Of a DNA stretch of 64,000 nt, positions 36,930 through 47,754 are shown piece by piece; the first letter of the stretch is position 1; each line of letters starts with the position of its first letter. Origin of the DNA: Phocaeicola coprocola DSM 17136 (GTDB lineage Bacteria; Bacteroidota; Bacteroidia; Bacteroidales; Bacteroidaceae); the NCBI RefSeq assembly GCF_000154845.1, contig NZ_DS981457.1, forward strand, positions 1-64,000, read 5' to 3'. The position numbers and the translations under genes were made by a program. The notes under the pieces were generated by a model. The model was given only the letters and a program-made list of their open reading frames with translations. It was not told the origin of the DNA and made no database searches.

Positions 36930-38101
36930 TACTTTTTATTCCAAACTAATACATGGCTTGCAGAAGTCACTAGCAAACCGAGTGCCAAAGGTAATACTGT
37001 TAAATTAAATTCTTGCCCACAAAATGGAAGAATGGTTATAAAAAGTGTTAAATACACCATATTTCCGACATGATAATAGTCTTTCTTGCGTTTTACAGCC
37101 TTATAAACCATAAAAGGAAGATACAACAAGGGAATCGGATTGAATAAAATAAGCAGCCAGTTAGAACCTACAGTTGGGTGAACTGAAAAGAAAAACAAGA
37201 ATGCAATGATACATCCAGCCAATCCTTGAAGTCCATAAAGCACAATATCCCATCCCCACCAGATTCGTTGAGTTTTCCATTGCCCCCATGCCATCACCAC
37301 ACATAATGCTAAAAACAAAGCTCCACACATCAACGGTGATAAAATAAAACCCGGTTGAACTTCCTCTGGTTCAACATCCACAATTTTAGTTTCATCAAGA
37401 ATCAAAGGACGACGAGTACCTCCAGCATCTACTATATAAGCATTCGAAGCATAATATTTCATATAAAAAGGAGAGAACATCTGCTGACGTTTATTTATCT
37501 CCTTATCAGCTTCTGCCCCTAAACATAAGTCAATACCAAATTCATTCCACGGAGAACCGGCAGTAAATTCATGTACAATACTACGATAACTCTTGCCCGA
37601 CAGAGAATCAGGATAAACGACCTTTCCTTCTATACATTCCTCTATCTTGTCACGTGCACGAGTAGTACAATTATCATAGAAATAGTTATAACGGTATATA
37701 CGATTCTCAGGTAAATAATTATTTTCCAGAATCGTTAGCAAACGTTCCTTTTCCGATTGAGTCAAGTTTAGCACTTGCTGGTAGACAGAAGACCCACGCA
37801 TTGCATATTCTGCTTCAAAATAAGAATAAGGAGTAATGCCCAACTGGTAATCTGTTTCGCCGGCAACAAAACGGAAAATAAAATTTGGTGTATTAAAGCT
37901 AAACATTCCATAATTGAATGCAACATCTATACGCCGCGTATAATTTTCATAGCGTATAGCCGTATGTCCAAATAAAGAATATATTTCGATTCCAGGAGCA
38001 CAAGTCAGCAAGCTAAAACGAATACTATCCGTACTTTGACTCTGCACAGAAAAAGCCACTCCCATAAACAAACAAAAGATGAAATATTTAAGCCTTGACA
38101 T
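36929..38101 (-). CDS. DUF4105 membrane protein
   Basis: The protein has 390 residues from the ATG at 38101 (MSRLKYFIFCLFMGVAFSVQ, a signal peptide); an earlier ATG at 38158 would put a basic stretch before the signal. The periplasmic DUF4105 domain (about 30-230) contains CAPGIEIYSLFGHTAIRYEN and RYNYFYDNCTTRARDKIEE, with conserved histidine and cysteine residues reminiscent of NlpC/P60-like folds. Four or five membrane segments follow at the C-terminus. Its function is unknown. It is co-transcribed with the phosphatase gene. Confidence 0.85.
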   Translation of the reverse strand: MSRLKYFIFCLFMGVAFSVQSQSTDSIRFSLLTCAPGIEIYSLFGHTAIRYENYTRRIDVAFNYGMFSFNTPNFIFRFVAGETDYQLGITPYSYFEAEYAMRGSSVYQQVLNLTQSEKERLLTILENNYLPENRIYRYNYFYDNCTTRARDKIEECIEGKVVYPDSLSGKSYRSIVHEFTAGSPWNEFGIDLCLGAEADKEINKRQQMFSPFYMKYYASNAYIVDAGGTRRPLILDETKIVDVEPEEVQPGFILSPLMCGALFLALCVVMAWGQWKTQRIWWGWDIVLYGLQGLAGCIIAFLFFFSVHPTVGSNWLLILFNPIPLLYLPFMVYKAVKRKKDYYHVGNMVYLTLFITILPFCGQEFNLTVLPLALGLLVTSASHVLVWNKK

Positions 38102-38260
38102 AAATTTCAGTAAAATAAAACCCAATTTTTTACAACATTTATTCTGTTTCGGGCACAAAAATACGGCTAATTATTGATAACTTCTGAATAAAATCATCGT
38201 TTTATTACTATACCTATTCATTTTTTACTTTACTTTGCAGCATAATAACAGAATAAAGAA

Positions 38261-38986
38261 GTGAATTTAGTAATCGATATAGGTAATACAGTAGCCAAGC
38301 TTGCTGTATTCGACAAGGAAGAAGTGGTAGAGGTCCTGAGAGGATCAAACCACTCTTTAGACTGTTTGACAATGCTGTGCAATAAATATCCTATTGAAAA
38401 AGGGATTATAGCCTCCGTTATTACTTTAAGTAACACAATACGCAAGCAACTGGCAAAACAATCAGTACCCTTTCTTGAATTAACCTATCGCACTCCGGTT
38501 CCGATAGAAAATTTATACAAAACACCGGAAACTCTAGGCATGGACCGACTGGCTGCCGTAGTTGGCGCCAATTACCTTTGCCCAAACAGAGATCTGCTAG
38601 TTATTGATGCAGGAACAGCCCTGACGTATGAATTCATCGACGCAAAAGGACGTTATTGGGGAGGAAACATTTCACCGGGTATATATACTCGCTTCAAGGC
38701 CTTGAGCGCGTGCTGCGACAAACTTCCTTTAATAGAGAAAGGAGGAGATTTACCCGAATTCGGATACAGCACCGAAACTGCTATACGAGCCGGTGTAATT
38801 AAAGGAATGGAGTTCGAAATAAGCGGTTACATAACGCTAACGCAAAAGAAATATCCTGACCTTTTGGTTTTTTTAACTGGCGGAGATAAATTTTCTTTTG
38901 ATACAAACTTAAAAAGTATCATCTTTGCAGATAGATTTTTAGTATTGAAAGGTTTAAACAGAATTTTAAATTACAATGTTAAATAA
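38261..38986 (+). CDS. coaX: Type III pantothenate kinase
   Basis: The protein has 241 residues and starts with GTG at 38261. It phosphorylates pantothenate in the first step of coenzyme A synthesis. ASKHA-fold motifs are visible: [16 protein letters not shown] (phosphate 1), [13 protein letters not shown] (substrate site), [15 protein letters not shown] (phosphate 2) and [11 protein letters not shown] near the end. Its last 11 nt overlap the next gene, so it probably leads the rightward envelope cluster. Confidence 0.95.
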   Translation: MNLVIDIGNTVAKLAVFDKEEVVEVLRGSNHSLDCLTMLCNKYPIEKGIIASVITLSNTIRKQLAKQSVPFLELTYRTPVPIENLYKTPETLGMDRLAAVVGANYLCPNRDLLVIDAGTALTYEFIDAKGRYWGGNISPGIYTRFKALSACCDKLPLIEKGGDLPEFGYSTETAIRAGVIKGMEFEISGYITLTQKKYPDLLVFLTGGDKFSFDTNLKSIIFADRFLVLKGLNRILNYNVK

Positions 38987-40235
38987 GAAAGCACTAATCG
39001 GCACTCTGATGCTTGCCGGCTCTTTATCGGCTTTAGCTCAGTCTAGCATTAATTCTCCCTATACACGATATGGATTGGGAGAACTGTCTGACCGAGGTTT
39101 TGCCAATAATGCCGCTATGGGAGGAGTTGGCTATGCGCTCCGAAATAGCGGACATATCAATATGTTAAATCCGGCATCGTTCACAGCTGTAGATTCCCTC
39201 TCATTCATGTTTGATGTAGGCATGAGCCTTAAAAGTTCAAACTTTCAGGAAAATGGAATAAAGAATAATGCCAAAAACTCTAGTTTTGACTATATTGCAA
39301 TGCAGTTCCGATTGCACCCAAGACTAGGTATGGCAATTGCTTTCACCCCATATTCTACTTTAGGTTATAATTTTACAACTACACAACCAGTAGAAGGTGC
39401 TGAAGATGTAACAGCTACAAATCTTTTCTATGGTGACGGAGGTTTGCAACAAATAACTGGAGGATTAGGCTTTAAAGTGCTTGATAATCTTTCTATCGGT
39501 GTGAATGCCGGATATATCTATGGAACATTGCAATATCAGTCAACCAAAGGTTTTAGTGTAAGCAGTGACCAGACTAATGTATATAATAATATAAAGGTGA
39601 ACAGCTACGTTGCTGACTTTGGTTTACAATATACTCAGAAGATTAACAAGTCTGACAAGTTGACGCTCGGATTGGTTTATGGATTAGGACATACACTCAA
39701 CTCCACTGATACTAGAGGTATACAAGTAACAGACAACTCCAGTTACTCTTCTGTAAACGAACATGTAATCAATGATTCATATGGTATTCCTCATACCTTT
39801 GGTGCAGGTTTGGCATATAACCATGCTCAAAGCCTTACCTTTGGAGTTGATTACTCTCTCGAAAAATGGTCGAAAGTAAAATATGAAAATTCGACAGATG
39901 CATATAATGATCGCAGTAAAATAGCAGCAGGTGTAGAATACTTGCCCAATCCTATAGGAAGAAGTTATCTGAAACGTATACGTTATCGCGCAGGAGGTTA
40001 CTACAAGAGCTCATATCTGAAACTCCCCCAATGCGACGGACCTTCTGAATATGGAATCAGTGCAGGATTTGGTCTTCCTCTCCAATTATTCCAGCGGAAT
40101 ACCATCTTAAATGTGACAGGTCAATATGTTCATGTTACTCCATCTGTTCCAAATATGCTGTCAGAAAACCGTTTTGTCATAAAAATCGGTCTGACATTCA
40201 ATGAACATTGGTTCATGAAGTGGAAAGTTAACTAA
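38976..40235 (+). CDS. Outer-membrane beta-barrel protein (FadL/OMPP1-like)
   Basis: The protein has 419 residues with a signal peptide ([21 protein letters not shown]). The start of the mature protein, [20 protein letters not shown], and alternating hydrophobic strands to the C-terminal [10 protein letters not shown] indicate a beta-barrel of the FadL/OMPP1 type. Such proteins import hydrophobic substrates or have structural roles. The start overlaps coaX by 11 nt, and the next gene follows 23 nt after its stop. Confidence 0.8.
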   Translation: MLNKKALIGTLMLAGSLSALAQSSINSPYTRYGLGELSDRGFANNAAMGGVGYALRNSGHINMLNPASFTAVDSLSFMFDVGMSLKSSNFQENGIKNNAKNSSFDYIAMQFRLHPRLGMAIAFTPYSTLGYNFTTTQPVEGAEDVTATNLFYGDGGLQQITGGLGFKVLDNLSIGVNAGYIYGTLQYQSTKGFSVSSDQTNVYNNIKVNSYVADFGLQYTQKINKSDKLTLGLVYGLGHTLNSTDTRGIQVTDNSSYSSVNEHVINDSYGIPHTFGAGLAYNHAQSLTFGVDYSLEKWSKVKYENSTDAYNDRSKIAAGVEYLPNPIGRSYLKRIRYRAGGYYKSSYLKLPQCDGPSEYGISAGFGLPLQLFQRNTILNVTGQYVHVTPSVPNMLSENRFVIKIGLTFNEHWFMKWKVN

Positions 40236-40258
40236 CAAAATAACTAAATTTATATACG

Positions 40259-41620
40259 ATGAAAATGAAGATGTTTACAATGTTGGCTGCGCTTTCATTG
40301 AGCGCAACAGCAGTTTTCGCTCAAAAAGGAGTGGAAGATGGTTCTCGTTTTGGACATGGAGAAGACAGCCTCCGTTGCCTCCAGAACATCAGTATTTATA
40401 CTGAATATGTAAAAACAAACAACTTCAAGGATGCATATACTCCTTGGAAAGCTGTATTCACAGAAGCGCCATTGGCACAGGTAGGAACTTATACAAACGG
40501 TGCAAAAATTCTTCGTGCCTTGATTGCTGAATCTAAAGATGCTGCTCAGCAAAAAACTTATCTGAATGAGTTAATGGCCGTACACGATCAACGTATCAAA
40601 TATCTTGACCAACTGAATGGCCTGGTACGTACTCCGACCACAAAAGGATCTATTTTGGGTATGAAAGCTCACGACATGATTGTATTTTCAGGCAAGAATC
40701 TCGACGTGAACAGTGCTTATAGCATTGAAAAAGAAGCCGTTGATCTGGAAAAAGAAAATGCAGACTATTTCATGTTCCAAGATATGATGGACTTGTCTTT
40801 GCGCAAGCTGAAAGCTGATACAAACCACAAAGAAAATTTCATTCAGGATTATCTAGCTGTTTCAGGTTATGCTGATGCTGCATATAAAGCAACTAAATCA
40901 GAAAAGACTAAAAAGCTTTTAAAAACAGCAAAAGACAACGTAGATGCTTACTTCATCAATAGTGGTACTGCTACTTGTGAAGACATGCAGTCTATCTATG
41001 GTCCGAAGGTTGCACAGAATAAATCAAATCTGGATTATTTGAAACAGGTTATCGCTGTAATGCAGATATTGAAATGTACAAACGAAGAAGCTTACTTCGA
41101 AGCATCTGAAGCAGCTCACGCTATCGAACCGGCAGCAGCAACAGCTTTGGGATGTGGTTACATGTATTACAAGAAAGGTGACATCGATAAGAGTGTAGGC
41201 TATTTCGATCAAGCTATCGAATTGGAACAAGATCCAATGGAAAAAGCAGAAAACTGCTACAAGGCAGCAGTTGCTATTATGAGCCAGAAATTATATGGCA
41301 AAGCAAGACAGTATGCAAACAAAGCTCTTTCTCTTAACGCTAACATGGGTAAAGCTTATATCTTGATTGCTCAGATGTATGCAGCAAGTCCAAACTGGGG
41401 CGATGAAGCAGCTTTGAATAAATGTACTTACTTTGCAGCAATCGACAAATTGCAACGTGCAAAGAGCGTAGATCCAAGTGTTGCAGAAGAAGCTAACAAA
41501 CTGATCGGTAGCTATTCAGCATATACTCCGAAAGATGAAGACTTGTTCTTCCTGGGTCTGAAGAAAGGTGATTCAGTAACTATCGGTGGATGGATTGGTG
41601 AAACAACAACTATCAGATAA
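40259..41620 (+). CDS. Exported tetratricopeptide-repeat protein
   Basis: The protein has 453 residues with a signal peptide (MKMKMFTMLAALSLSATAVF, cut near FAQKG). TPR units are clear at about residues 295-380 (ALGCGYMYYKKGDIDKSVGY, then AENCYKAAVAIMSQKLYGKA and ARQYANKALSLNANMGKAYI). It probably acts as a periplasmic scaffold. Its place between an outer-membrane barrel and lptC suggests an envelope assembly function, which is inference. Confidence 0.85.
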   Translation: MKMKMFTMLAALSLSATAVFAQKGVEDGSRFGHGEDSLRCLQNISIYTEYVKTNNFKDAYTPWKAVFTEAPLAQVGTYTNGAKILRALIAESKDAAQQKTYLNELMAVHDQRIKYLDQLNGLVRTPTTKGSILGMKAHDMIVFSGKNLDVNSAYSIEKEAVDLEKENADYFMFQDMMDLSLRKLKADTNHKENFIQDYLAVSGYADAAYKATKSEKTKKLLKTAKDNVDAYFINSGTATCEDMQSIYGPKVAQNKSNLDYLKQVIAVMQILKCTNEEAYFEASEAAHAIEPAAATALGCGYMYYKKGDIDKSVGYFDQAIELEQDPMEKAENCYKAAVAIMSQKLYGKARQYANKALSLNANMGKAYILIAQMYAASPNWGDEAALNKCTYFAAIDKLQRAKSVDPSVAEEANKLIGSYSAYTPKDEDLFFLGLKKGDSVTIGGWIGETTTIR

Positions 41621-41629
41621 TAACTTTAT

Positions 41630-42238
41630 ATGTCATATAGAGTGACCAATAAAAAACATATAATGATTTTAAACGTAACAGTTGCCATTTGGGCAACTGT
41701 TATGTTTATTTTATTGCCAGCATGTAGCAAAAAGAAAGAATTGGCAGAAGCTGTCAGCAAAGAAGACTCTCTACCAGACATGCGTACTACCGGAGTTACA
41801 ACATTTATATCCGACTCTGGTATGATCCGTTATAAAATTATTACAGCCGAATGGCTGATTTTCAGTGAAGTTGATACGCCATTTTGGGCGTTCGAAAAAG
41901 GTATTTATCTAGAAAAGTTCGATACCCTTTTTCATATCGATGCTAGCATAAAGGCAGACACTGCCTATTACTATGAACCAAAGAAGTTATGGGAACTTCG
42001 CAGCAATGTACACATCCGCAGTCAGCGCGGTGATAAATTTGATACCCAACTGATGTATTGGGATCAGGGGAAGGAAAGAATATATTCCGACCAATTCATA
42101 CGTATCGAACAACCTGACAAGGTTCTGACAGGATATGGATTCGAATCCAACCAGCAAATGACAGAATATCAGATATTCAATAATACAGGAATTTTTACAG
42201 TAGAAGATACAACACCTGCCGATACGACCAAGAACTAG
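41630..42238 (+). CDS. lptC: LPS export protein LptC family
   Basis: The protein has 202 residues. It has one N-terminal membrane segment or lipoprotein signal (VAIWATVMFILLPAC, a possible lipobox at LPAC) followed by a beta-jellyroll: GMIRYKIITAEWLIFSEVDT, then KGIYLEKFD, then ADTAYYYEPKKLWELRSNVH and DKFDTQLMYWDQGKERIYSD. This is the LptC/YrbK pattern, the inner-membrane-anchored part of the LPS bridge. It follows the TPR gene by 9 nt and precedes the CNNM gene by 22 nt. Confidence 0.85.
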   Translation: MSYRVTNKKHIMILNVTVAIWATVMFILLPACSKKKELAEAVSKEDSLPDMRTTGVTTFISDSGMIRYKIITAEWLIFSEVDTPFWAFEKGIYLEKFDTLFHIDASIKADTAYYYEPKKLWELRSNVHIRSQRGDKFDTQLMYWDQGKERIYSDQFIRIEQPDKVLTGYGFESNQQMTEYQIFNNTGIFTVEDTTPADTTKN

Positions 42239-42260
42239 AAAAAGATGTACCAATTTATAT

Positions 42261-43517
42261 ATGGGACTTATTATAAAACTACTTATATCAATGATTTTTT
42301 CTGCATTCTTTTCAGGAATGGAGATAGCCTTTGTTTCTTCTAACAAGTTACGGTTCGAAATGGAAAAAGGAAGTGGTATGCAAGCACGTATTTTATCCAT
42401 TTTTTATCGGAACCCGAATAATTTTATCTCTACCATGCTAGTAGGGAACAACATAGCACTTGTTGTTTACGGAATCTGGATGGCACAACTGATAGAGCAA
42501 TACATCTTGATAAATATCATCAGCAACCAAGCCATGCTGGTTACAATAGAAACTCTGATTTCTACAGCCATCATCCTCGTTACAGGAGAATTTCTTCCCA
42601 AAACACTATTCAAAATAAGCCCTAACAGTACCCTGCGTATATTTGCAGTGCCAACATTTATCTGTTATCTTATTTTGTATCCTATCAGCCGTTTTGCATC
42701 CTTCCTTTCTACTTGTTTCCTTTATTTTACTGGGACAAAAATCAATAAGGAAACCAAGGAAAAAGCTTTCACGAAAATAGATCTGGATTATTTCATACAA
42801 AGCAGTATCGAAAAGGTACAAGATCAGGATGCAATAGACACCGAAATAAAGATTTTTCAAAACGCCCTCGACTTTTCGAATATTCGAGTACGCGACTGCA
42901 TGGTTCCACGAACTGAAATTATTGCAGTAGAAATGAACGCAACACTTGATGAACTAAAAGCAGAGTTCATAGAACATGGCATAAGTAAAGTAATTGTATA
43001 TAAAGAAGATATAGACAATGTCATCGGCTATATACACTCATCTGAAATGTTCAAACCACTTACCGACTGGCGCAAGCATATACGTACCATACCTATCATA
43101 CCAGAAACAATGAGTGCGCATAAGCTGATGAAACAGCTTATGCAGCAGAAACGTTCATTGGCAATAGTCGTAGACGAATTCGGAGGAACATCCGGATTGG
43201 TTTCCATGGAGGACCTGGTAGAACAAATATTCGGTGACATAGAAGATGAACATGATACAAACTCCAGTATTGCTAAGAATATTGGGGAAAATGAATATAT
43301 TTTCTCCGGTCGTTTGGAAATAGAAAAAGCCAATGAAGAATTTGGATTAAAATTACCGGAAAGCGATGAATACCAAACAGTAGGCGGACTTATTTTACAC
43401 GAATACCAAAGTTTTCCCAAAGTACACGAAACTATAACAATAGGAGAATTTCAATTTAAAATTATAAAAGTTACAGCTACAAAAATTGAGTTAGTCAAGC
43501 TAAAAGTCACCAAATAA
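42261..43517 (+). CDS. CNNM/CorC-family transporter (DUF21-CBS-CorC_HlyC)
   Basis: The protein has 418 residues. The N-terminal DUF21 membrane domain (about 1-190) starts MGLIIKLLISMIFSAFFSGM followed by EIAF, the typical family motif. Two CBS repeats (about 205-330) contain RDCMVPRTEIIAVEMN and KRSLAIVVDEFGGTSGLVS. A CorC_HlyC domain (about 345-418) ends the protein. Members transport Mg2+/Co2+ or Na+, and some were called haemolysins. Confidence 0.92.
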   Translation: MGLIIKLLISMIFSAFFSGMEIAFVSSNKLRFEMEKGSGMQARILSIFYRNPNNFISTMLVGNNIALVVYGIWMAQLIEQYILINIISNQAMLVTIETLISTAIILVTGEFLPKTLFKISPNSTLRIFAVPTFICYLILYPISRFASFLSTCFLYFTGTKINKETKEKAFTKIDLDYFIQSSIEKVQDQDAIDTEIKIFQNALDFSNIRVRDCMVPRTEIIAVEMNATLDELKAEFIEHGISKVIVYKEDIDNVIGYIHSSEMFKPLTDWRKHIRTIPIIPETMSAHKLMKQLMQQKRSLAIVVDEFGGTSGLVSMEDLVEQIFGDIEDEHDTNSSIAKNIGENEYIFSGRLEIEKANEEFGLKLPESDEYQTVGGLILHEYQSFPKVHETITIGEFQFKIIKVTATKIELVKLKVTK

Positions 43518-43582
43518 GTAAGCTAAAACGTCTTAAAATAAAAAATTTTCAGTAAAAAAGAGCCTACTAAGCACATTTTTTG

Positions 43583-43590
43583 TATCTTCG
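43583..43590 (+). promoter_or_regulatory. Candidate -7 promoter element for the PpiD/SurA-like gene
   Basis: TATCTTCG lies 53 nt before the start codon in a T-rich region and resembles TAnnTTTG with one change. Confidence 0.45.
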
Positions 43591-43642
43591 TGCGCTAAAG
43601 ACAAAAAGAGAAAAAACAATAAACAAAAAATAATAACTTTAA

Positions 43643-45778
43643 ATGGCAACTTTACAAACAATCAGAAGCAAAGGACCTCTTTTGGTCATTGTAATCGGTC
43701 TTGCCCTATTTGCATTTATTGCAGGTGATGCTTGGAAAATACTTCAGCCACATCAGGGAAAACAAGACGCCGGAGAAGTAAATGGAAACACACTCTCTGC
43801 ACAAGATTATCAAAAAATGGTAGACGAATTCAGTGAAGTAATCAAACTGACTAACGGACTGAATTCATTAAGCGAAGATCAGCTGACTAATATCAAGGAT
43901 CAAGTTTGGAACACATATGTAACAAACGAACTGATAGCTGCTGAAGCAAAAAAACTGGGTCTTAAAGTAACAGATAAAGAGCTTCAGGCAATCATCGACG
44001 AAGGAACAAACCCACTGTTGATGCAGACTCCGTTCCGTAATCCTCAGACTGGCGCTTTCGACAAAGATATGTTGAAGAAATTCTTGGTAGATTACGCTAA
44101 TCTGGATGCAAGCAAAATGCCTGCACAATATGTAGAATATTACCAGACAATGGGTAATTTCTGGAAATTCGTTGAAAGAACATTGAAACAATCTGTTCTT
44201 GCTGAAAAATACCAGAATCTGATTGCTAAATCATTGATTTCAAACCCGGTAGCAGCAGAAGATGTTTTCAACGGACATACAGCACAGTCAGACTTGCTTT
44301 TAGCAGGAATTCCTTATTCTAGTATCAGCGACTCTACAATTACTGTTTCTAATGATGACATCAAAAAATTGTATGAAGAAAAGAAAGAATCATTTAAACA
44401 GCCTGTAGAAACACGTGATATCAAATTTATCGATGTACGCGTTGTGCCTTCAGAAGCAGACCGTCAGGAAGTTCAGAAAGAAGTAACAGAATACAGCAGT
44501 CAGCTGATCACTACAACCAACGACTATACTGCATTTATCCGTTCAACAGGTTCTGTTATTCCATTTGCAGACGTACCTGTAAACAAAACAGTATTGCCTT
44601 CAGATGTTGCAAGCCGTTTAGACTCTACTTCTGTTAATGAAGTTTACGGTCCTTATTACAATCAGGCAGATGACTCTTACAATGCATTTAAAATCATTGC
44701 TAAGACAACAGCTCCAGATTCAATCCAGTTCCGTCAGATTCAGGTATATGCTGATACAGAAGCTAAGACAGCAAGTTTGGCAGACAGCATCTACAATGCA
44801 CTGAAAGAAGGAGCTGATTTTGCAGAGTTGGCTAAAAAATATGGTCAGACAGGAGAAGCAAATTGGGTAAATGCACAAAGCTGGGAAGGTGCTGCATTAG
44901 ACGCAGAAAATGCAACATTCATCAACAAACTGATTTCTCAGCCTGTAAATGAACTTGCTAATGTCAAAGTTGGTCAGGCAAATCTTATCTTGCAGGTAAT
45001 GAACAAAAAGGCTATGAAGGATAAATATAAAGTAGCTGTTATAAAATGTCCTGTTGAATTCAGCAAAGAGACATATAACAATGCTTACAATAAATTCAGC
45101 CAGTTCGTTGCTCAGAACACAACTATTGAAAATCTCGAAAAGAATGCAGAAGAAGCTGGTTACAGCCTTACTCCACGTTCTAACTTCCGCAGCGATGAAC
45201 ACTATGTAGGTGGTGTAAAATCTACTCGTGAAGCTTTGAAATGGGTATTTGATGCAAAACCAGGTGAAGTTTCTCCTCTGTATGAATGCGGTGAAAACGA
45301 CCACCTGCTGGTAGTTGCTTTGGAAGCAATCAACCCTGCTGGATACGTAAACATCAATAAAGTATCAGATATGCTGAGAAGTGAAGTTCTCCGTAACAAA
45401 AAGGCTGAACAGATTATGGGACAAATGAAAGGTTTCAATTCTTTGGCACAGGTTAAGGGAATGAAAGATGCTATCAGCGACACTGTAAAACACGTAACAT
45501 TCAATGCACCTGCATTTATCTCAGTCACTCGTGCTAGTGAACCAGCCATCAGTGCTTACGCTTCTAAGACTGAGTTAAATAAGGTTTCTGCACCTATTAA
45601 GGGTAATGCCGGAGTTTACATGATTCAGGTATACAACCAAGAAAAGAGCACTGAGAAGTTTGACGCTAAGAAAGAAGAAACTGCATTATCTAATATGGCA
45701 GCACGTTATGCAGGACAATGCATTTATGAATTGCGTGACAAAGCTGAAATTGTAGACCAACGCTATTTGTTCTTCTAA
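43643..45778 (+). CDS. PpiD/SurA-like periplasmic peptidyl-prolyl isomerase chaperone
   Basis: The protein has 711 residues. One membrane anchor (GPLLVIVIGLALFAFIAGDA, about residues 12-31) precedes a SurA_N-type chaperone domain. A parvulin-like PPIC segment lies around residues 360-460 (FRQIQVYADTEAKTASLADS, then ADFAELAKKYGQTGEANWVN), and a second C-terminal chaperone part follows. This is the Bacteroidetes PpiD form, tethered in the inner membrane and helping outer-membrane and exported proteins to fold. It has its own promoter-like element and a strong terminator. Confidence 0.88.
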   Translation: MATLQTIRSKGPLLVIVIGLALFAFIAGDAWKILQPHQGKQDAGEVNGNTLSAQDYQKMVDEFSEVIKLTNGLNSLSEDQLTNIKDQVWNTYVTNELIAAEAKKLGLKVTDKELQAIIDEGTNPLLMQTPFRNPQTGAFDKDMLKKFLVDYANLDASKMPAQYVEYYQTMGNFWKFVERTLKQSVLAEKYQNLIAKSLISNPVAAEDVFNGHTAQSDLLLAGIPYSSISDSTITVSNDDIKKLYEEKKESFKQPVETRDIKFIDVRVVPSEADRQEVQKEVTEYSSQLITTTNDYTAFIRSTGSVIPFADVPVNKTVLPSDVASRLDSTSVNEVYGPYYNQADDSYNAFKIIAKTTAPDSIQFRQIQVYADTEAKTASLADSIYNALKEGADFAELAKKYGQTGEANWVNAQSWEGAALDAENATFINKLISQPVNELANVKVGQANLILQVMNKKAMKDKYKVAVIKCPVEFSKETYNNAYNKFSQFVAQNTTIENLEKNAEEAGYSLTPRSNFRSDEHYVGGVKSTREALKWVFDAKPGEVSPLYECGENDHLLVVALEAINPAGYVNINKVSDMLRSEVLRNKKAEQIMGQMKGFNSLAQVKGMKDAISDTVKHVTFNAPAFISVTRASEPAISAYASKTELNKVSAPIKGNAGVYMIQVYNQEKSTEKFDAKKEETALSNMAARYAGQCIYELRDKAEIVDQRYLFF

Positions 45779-45816
45779 AGAAAAATCAATAAGTTTTGAT
45801 TATTAATATTCTTATT

Positions 45817-45851
45817 ACTGCCTCATATATCTTTATATGAGGCAGTTTTTT
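45817..45851 (+). terminator. Terminator of the PpiD/SurA-like gene
   Basis: A perfect stem ACTGCCTCATAT/ATATGAGGCAGT is followed by six T. Confidence 0.9.
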
Positions 45852-46356
45852 ATAAAGGATATCAAAAGTCCTCCTTCCCTATACACAGCATATTTTACTG
45901 TCATAACATAAGACAGAGATACAAAATACAGTTCTCTTTCACTAGAGAGATCAAACAAGTTCAATCGGGGTATAAGAAGCTCACAAATTTGTACGAAAAT
46001 AAAAAAAACATCGAGATGTTTTAATAAAAACTTCAGGTTATTTTTCCTGAAAATTAAGCAATAATTCAGGCTAAAATAGTAGATCTTACAACCCTCATAA
46101 AAGTCAATTCAATTATTGAAAGCTCTTCCATCCTTAAAGTAACTCGATCGAATAAGTTACAAGAATAATACACCTTACTTGCCACTATAGCTTGAATAAC
46201 CCCGTATATAACTTATTCTTCTCCACATTACAGATTTATCAAGCTCCCTGCTCTTTTCTTAGGAAACAAATTCGTATGATCTTAAAACCAAACTTACTGG
46301 AAGTTCATAAGGATATCTCAAGTGAACTATAGCAAACAAACAAAACATATCATTAC
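45852..46356. other. Gene-free stretch
   Basis: About 500 nt of AT-rich sequence between a core-gene terminator and an IS element. I see no open frame, RNA gene or repeat that I can support. It may be decayed intergenic DNA. Confidence 0.5.
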
Positions 46357-47668
46357 TGTCCCGTAAAAGTGGATAAATAGTTCTTTGAAATAACTGAAAT
46401 ATAGCTTATTATACTCTATTTGTAAAGCGCGACGATTTGAAATTGTACCTTTGAAACCAAATCAAATGGCTTCAAATGAATCAAGACAAATATGTTTTCG
46501 CTCAATTGGTAGAGTTTTTGAACAACAATAAATTCAGAAGAATCGTGGACAAATACGATGGAAATCGTTACGTCAAACATTTCACTTGCTGGAACCAGCT
46601 TCTTGCTATGATGTTCGGACAGCTAAGCAATCGTGAGAGCCTACGCGACCTGATTGTTGCATTGGAAGCACATCAAGCCAAGTGTTATCATTTGGGATTG
46701 GGTCGTGAACCCTTGGCCAAAACCACACTTGCATCAGCTAACCAAAATAGGGATTACAGAATCTTTGAAGATTTTGCATTCTTCATGATGAAAGAAGCCA
46801 GTGATAAACGAGCTACTCATATTCTGGATATCGAAGGAAAGAAGTACGCTTTTGATTCAACCACCATTCCGTTATGTTTGGCAACATTTCCTTGGGCTAA
46901 ATTCGAAGTAAAAAAGGTGGAGTCAAGGCACATGTCCTTTATGACATTGAGGCTCAGGTTCCGGCTTTTTTTACAGTAACCACAGCTTCAAAACATGACT
47001 CAACAGCAATGTCTGCAATTCATTATGAACCAAATGCATACTATATTTTTGATAGAGCGTATGATTCGTTTAAGGAACTATATCGGATTCATCTTACTGG
47101 CTCTTTCTTTGTCGTAAGAGCCAAGTCGAATCTTAAATTTAAGTTCTGCAAATGGAAACGCAGACTACCAAAGAATATACTATCTGATGCTGAAGTGAAA
47201 TTATCAGGATATACCTCTGAAAAGAAGTATCCGGAATCATTCAGGATTATCAGGTTCTATGATGAAGAAGATGATCGTGAATTTACCTTCCTGACAAATG
47301 CCAAACATATATCTGCACTTGATGTAGCTAATCTCTATAAAAAGAGATGGCTTGTAGAACTGTTCTTCAAATGGTTGAAGCAGCACCTTAAAATCAAAAG
47401 GTTCTGGGGCACCACAGAAAACGCAGTCCGTATTCAGATAAGTGTGGCTATTATCACTTATTGTTTGGTAGCTATTATCCAACATGATTTGCACTTAAGC
47501 CGTTCGACCTATGAGGTCCTACAGATTTTGAGCATTTCATTAACGGATAAAACACCTTTACAAGAGTTGTTCAATAAGACTAATTTCAATGATGTCAAAG
47601 AGCAATTAAATCCCCTTTTCCCGGGGTTGTTTGATTAATATTTAATTCGTCCCGATTTTAACGGGACA
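46357..47668 (+). mobile_element. IS4-family element (DUF4372 type)
   Basis: The ends share the inverted sequence TGTCCCGT (46357-46364 and, reversed, 47661-47668), followed by short A-rich similarity. The element of about 1.3 kb carries one transposase gene in two overlapping frames. I could not find a convincing direct target duplication. Confidence 0.75.
46476..47638 (+). CDS. IS4-family transposase read in two frames across an A_AAA_AAG site
   Basis: The first part (46476-46979) has a DUF4372-type N-terminus (KFRRIVDKYDGNRYVKHFTC) and the first catalytic aspartate in YAFDSTTIPLCL. The second part, open before 46915 and through to 47638, carries YYIFDRAYDSF and the YREK signature LYKKRWLVELFFKWLK. 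At 46909-46915 the sequence GTA AAA AAG contains the slippery heptamer A_AAA_AAG. A -1 shift there joins the parts into one protein of about 387 residues (EVKK then GGVKAHVLYDIE). It could be programmed frameshifting or a one-base deletion in an A run. Confidence 0.82.
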
Positions 47669-47684
47669 CTAATGAAAACATATA

Positions 47685-47723
47685 TAAAAAAAGCAGGAAA
47701 ACGGAAAGCTCCATTTTCCTGCT
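47685..47723 (-). terminator. Terminator of the sugar transporter gene
   Basis: Arms AGCAGGAAAA/TTTTCCTGCT are followed on the minus strand by seven T. It lies 32 nt past the transporter stop. Confidence 0.85.
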
Positions 47724-47754
47724 CTAAGAATTTTATGACACTAACAAATACTGT

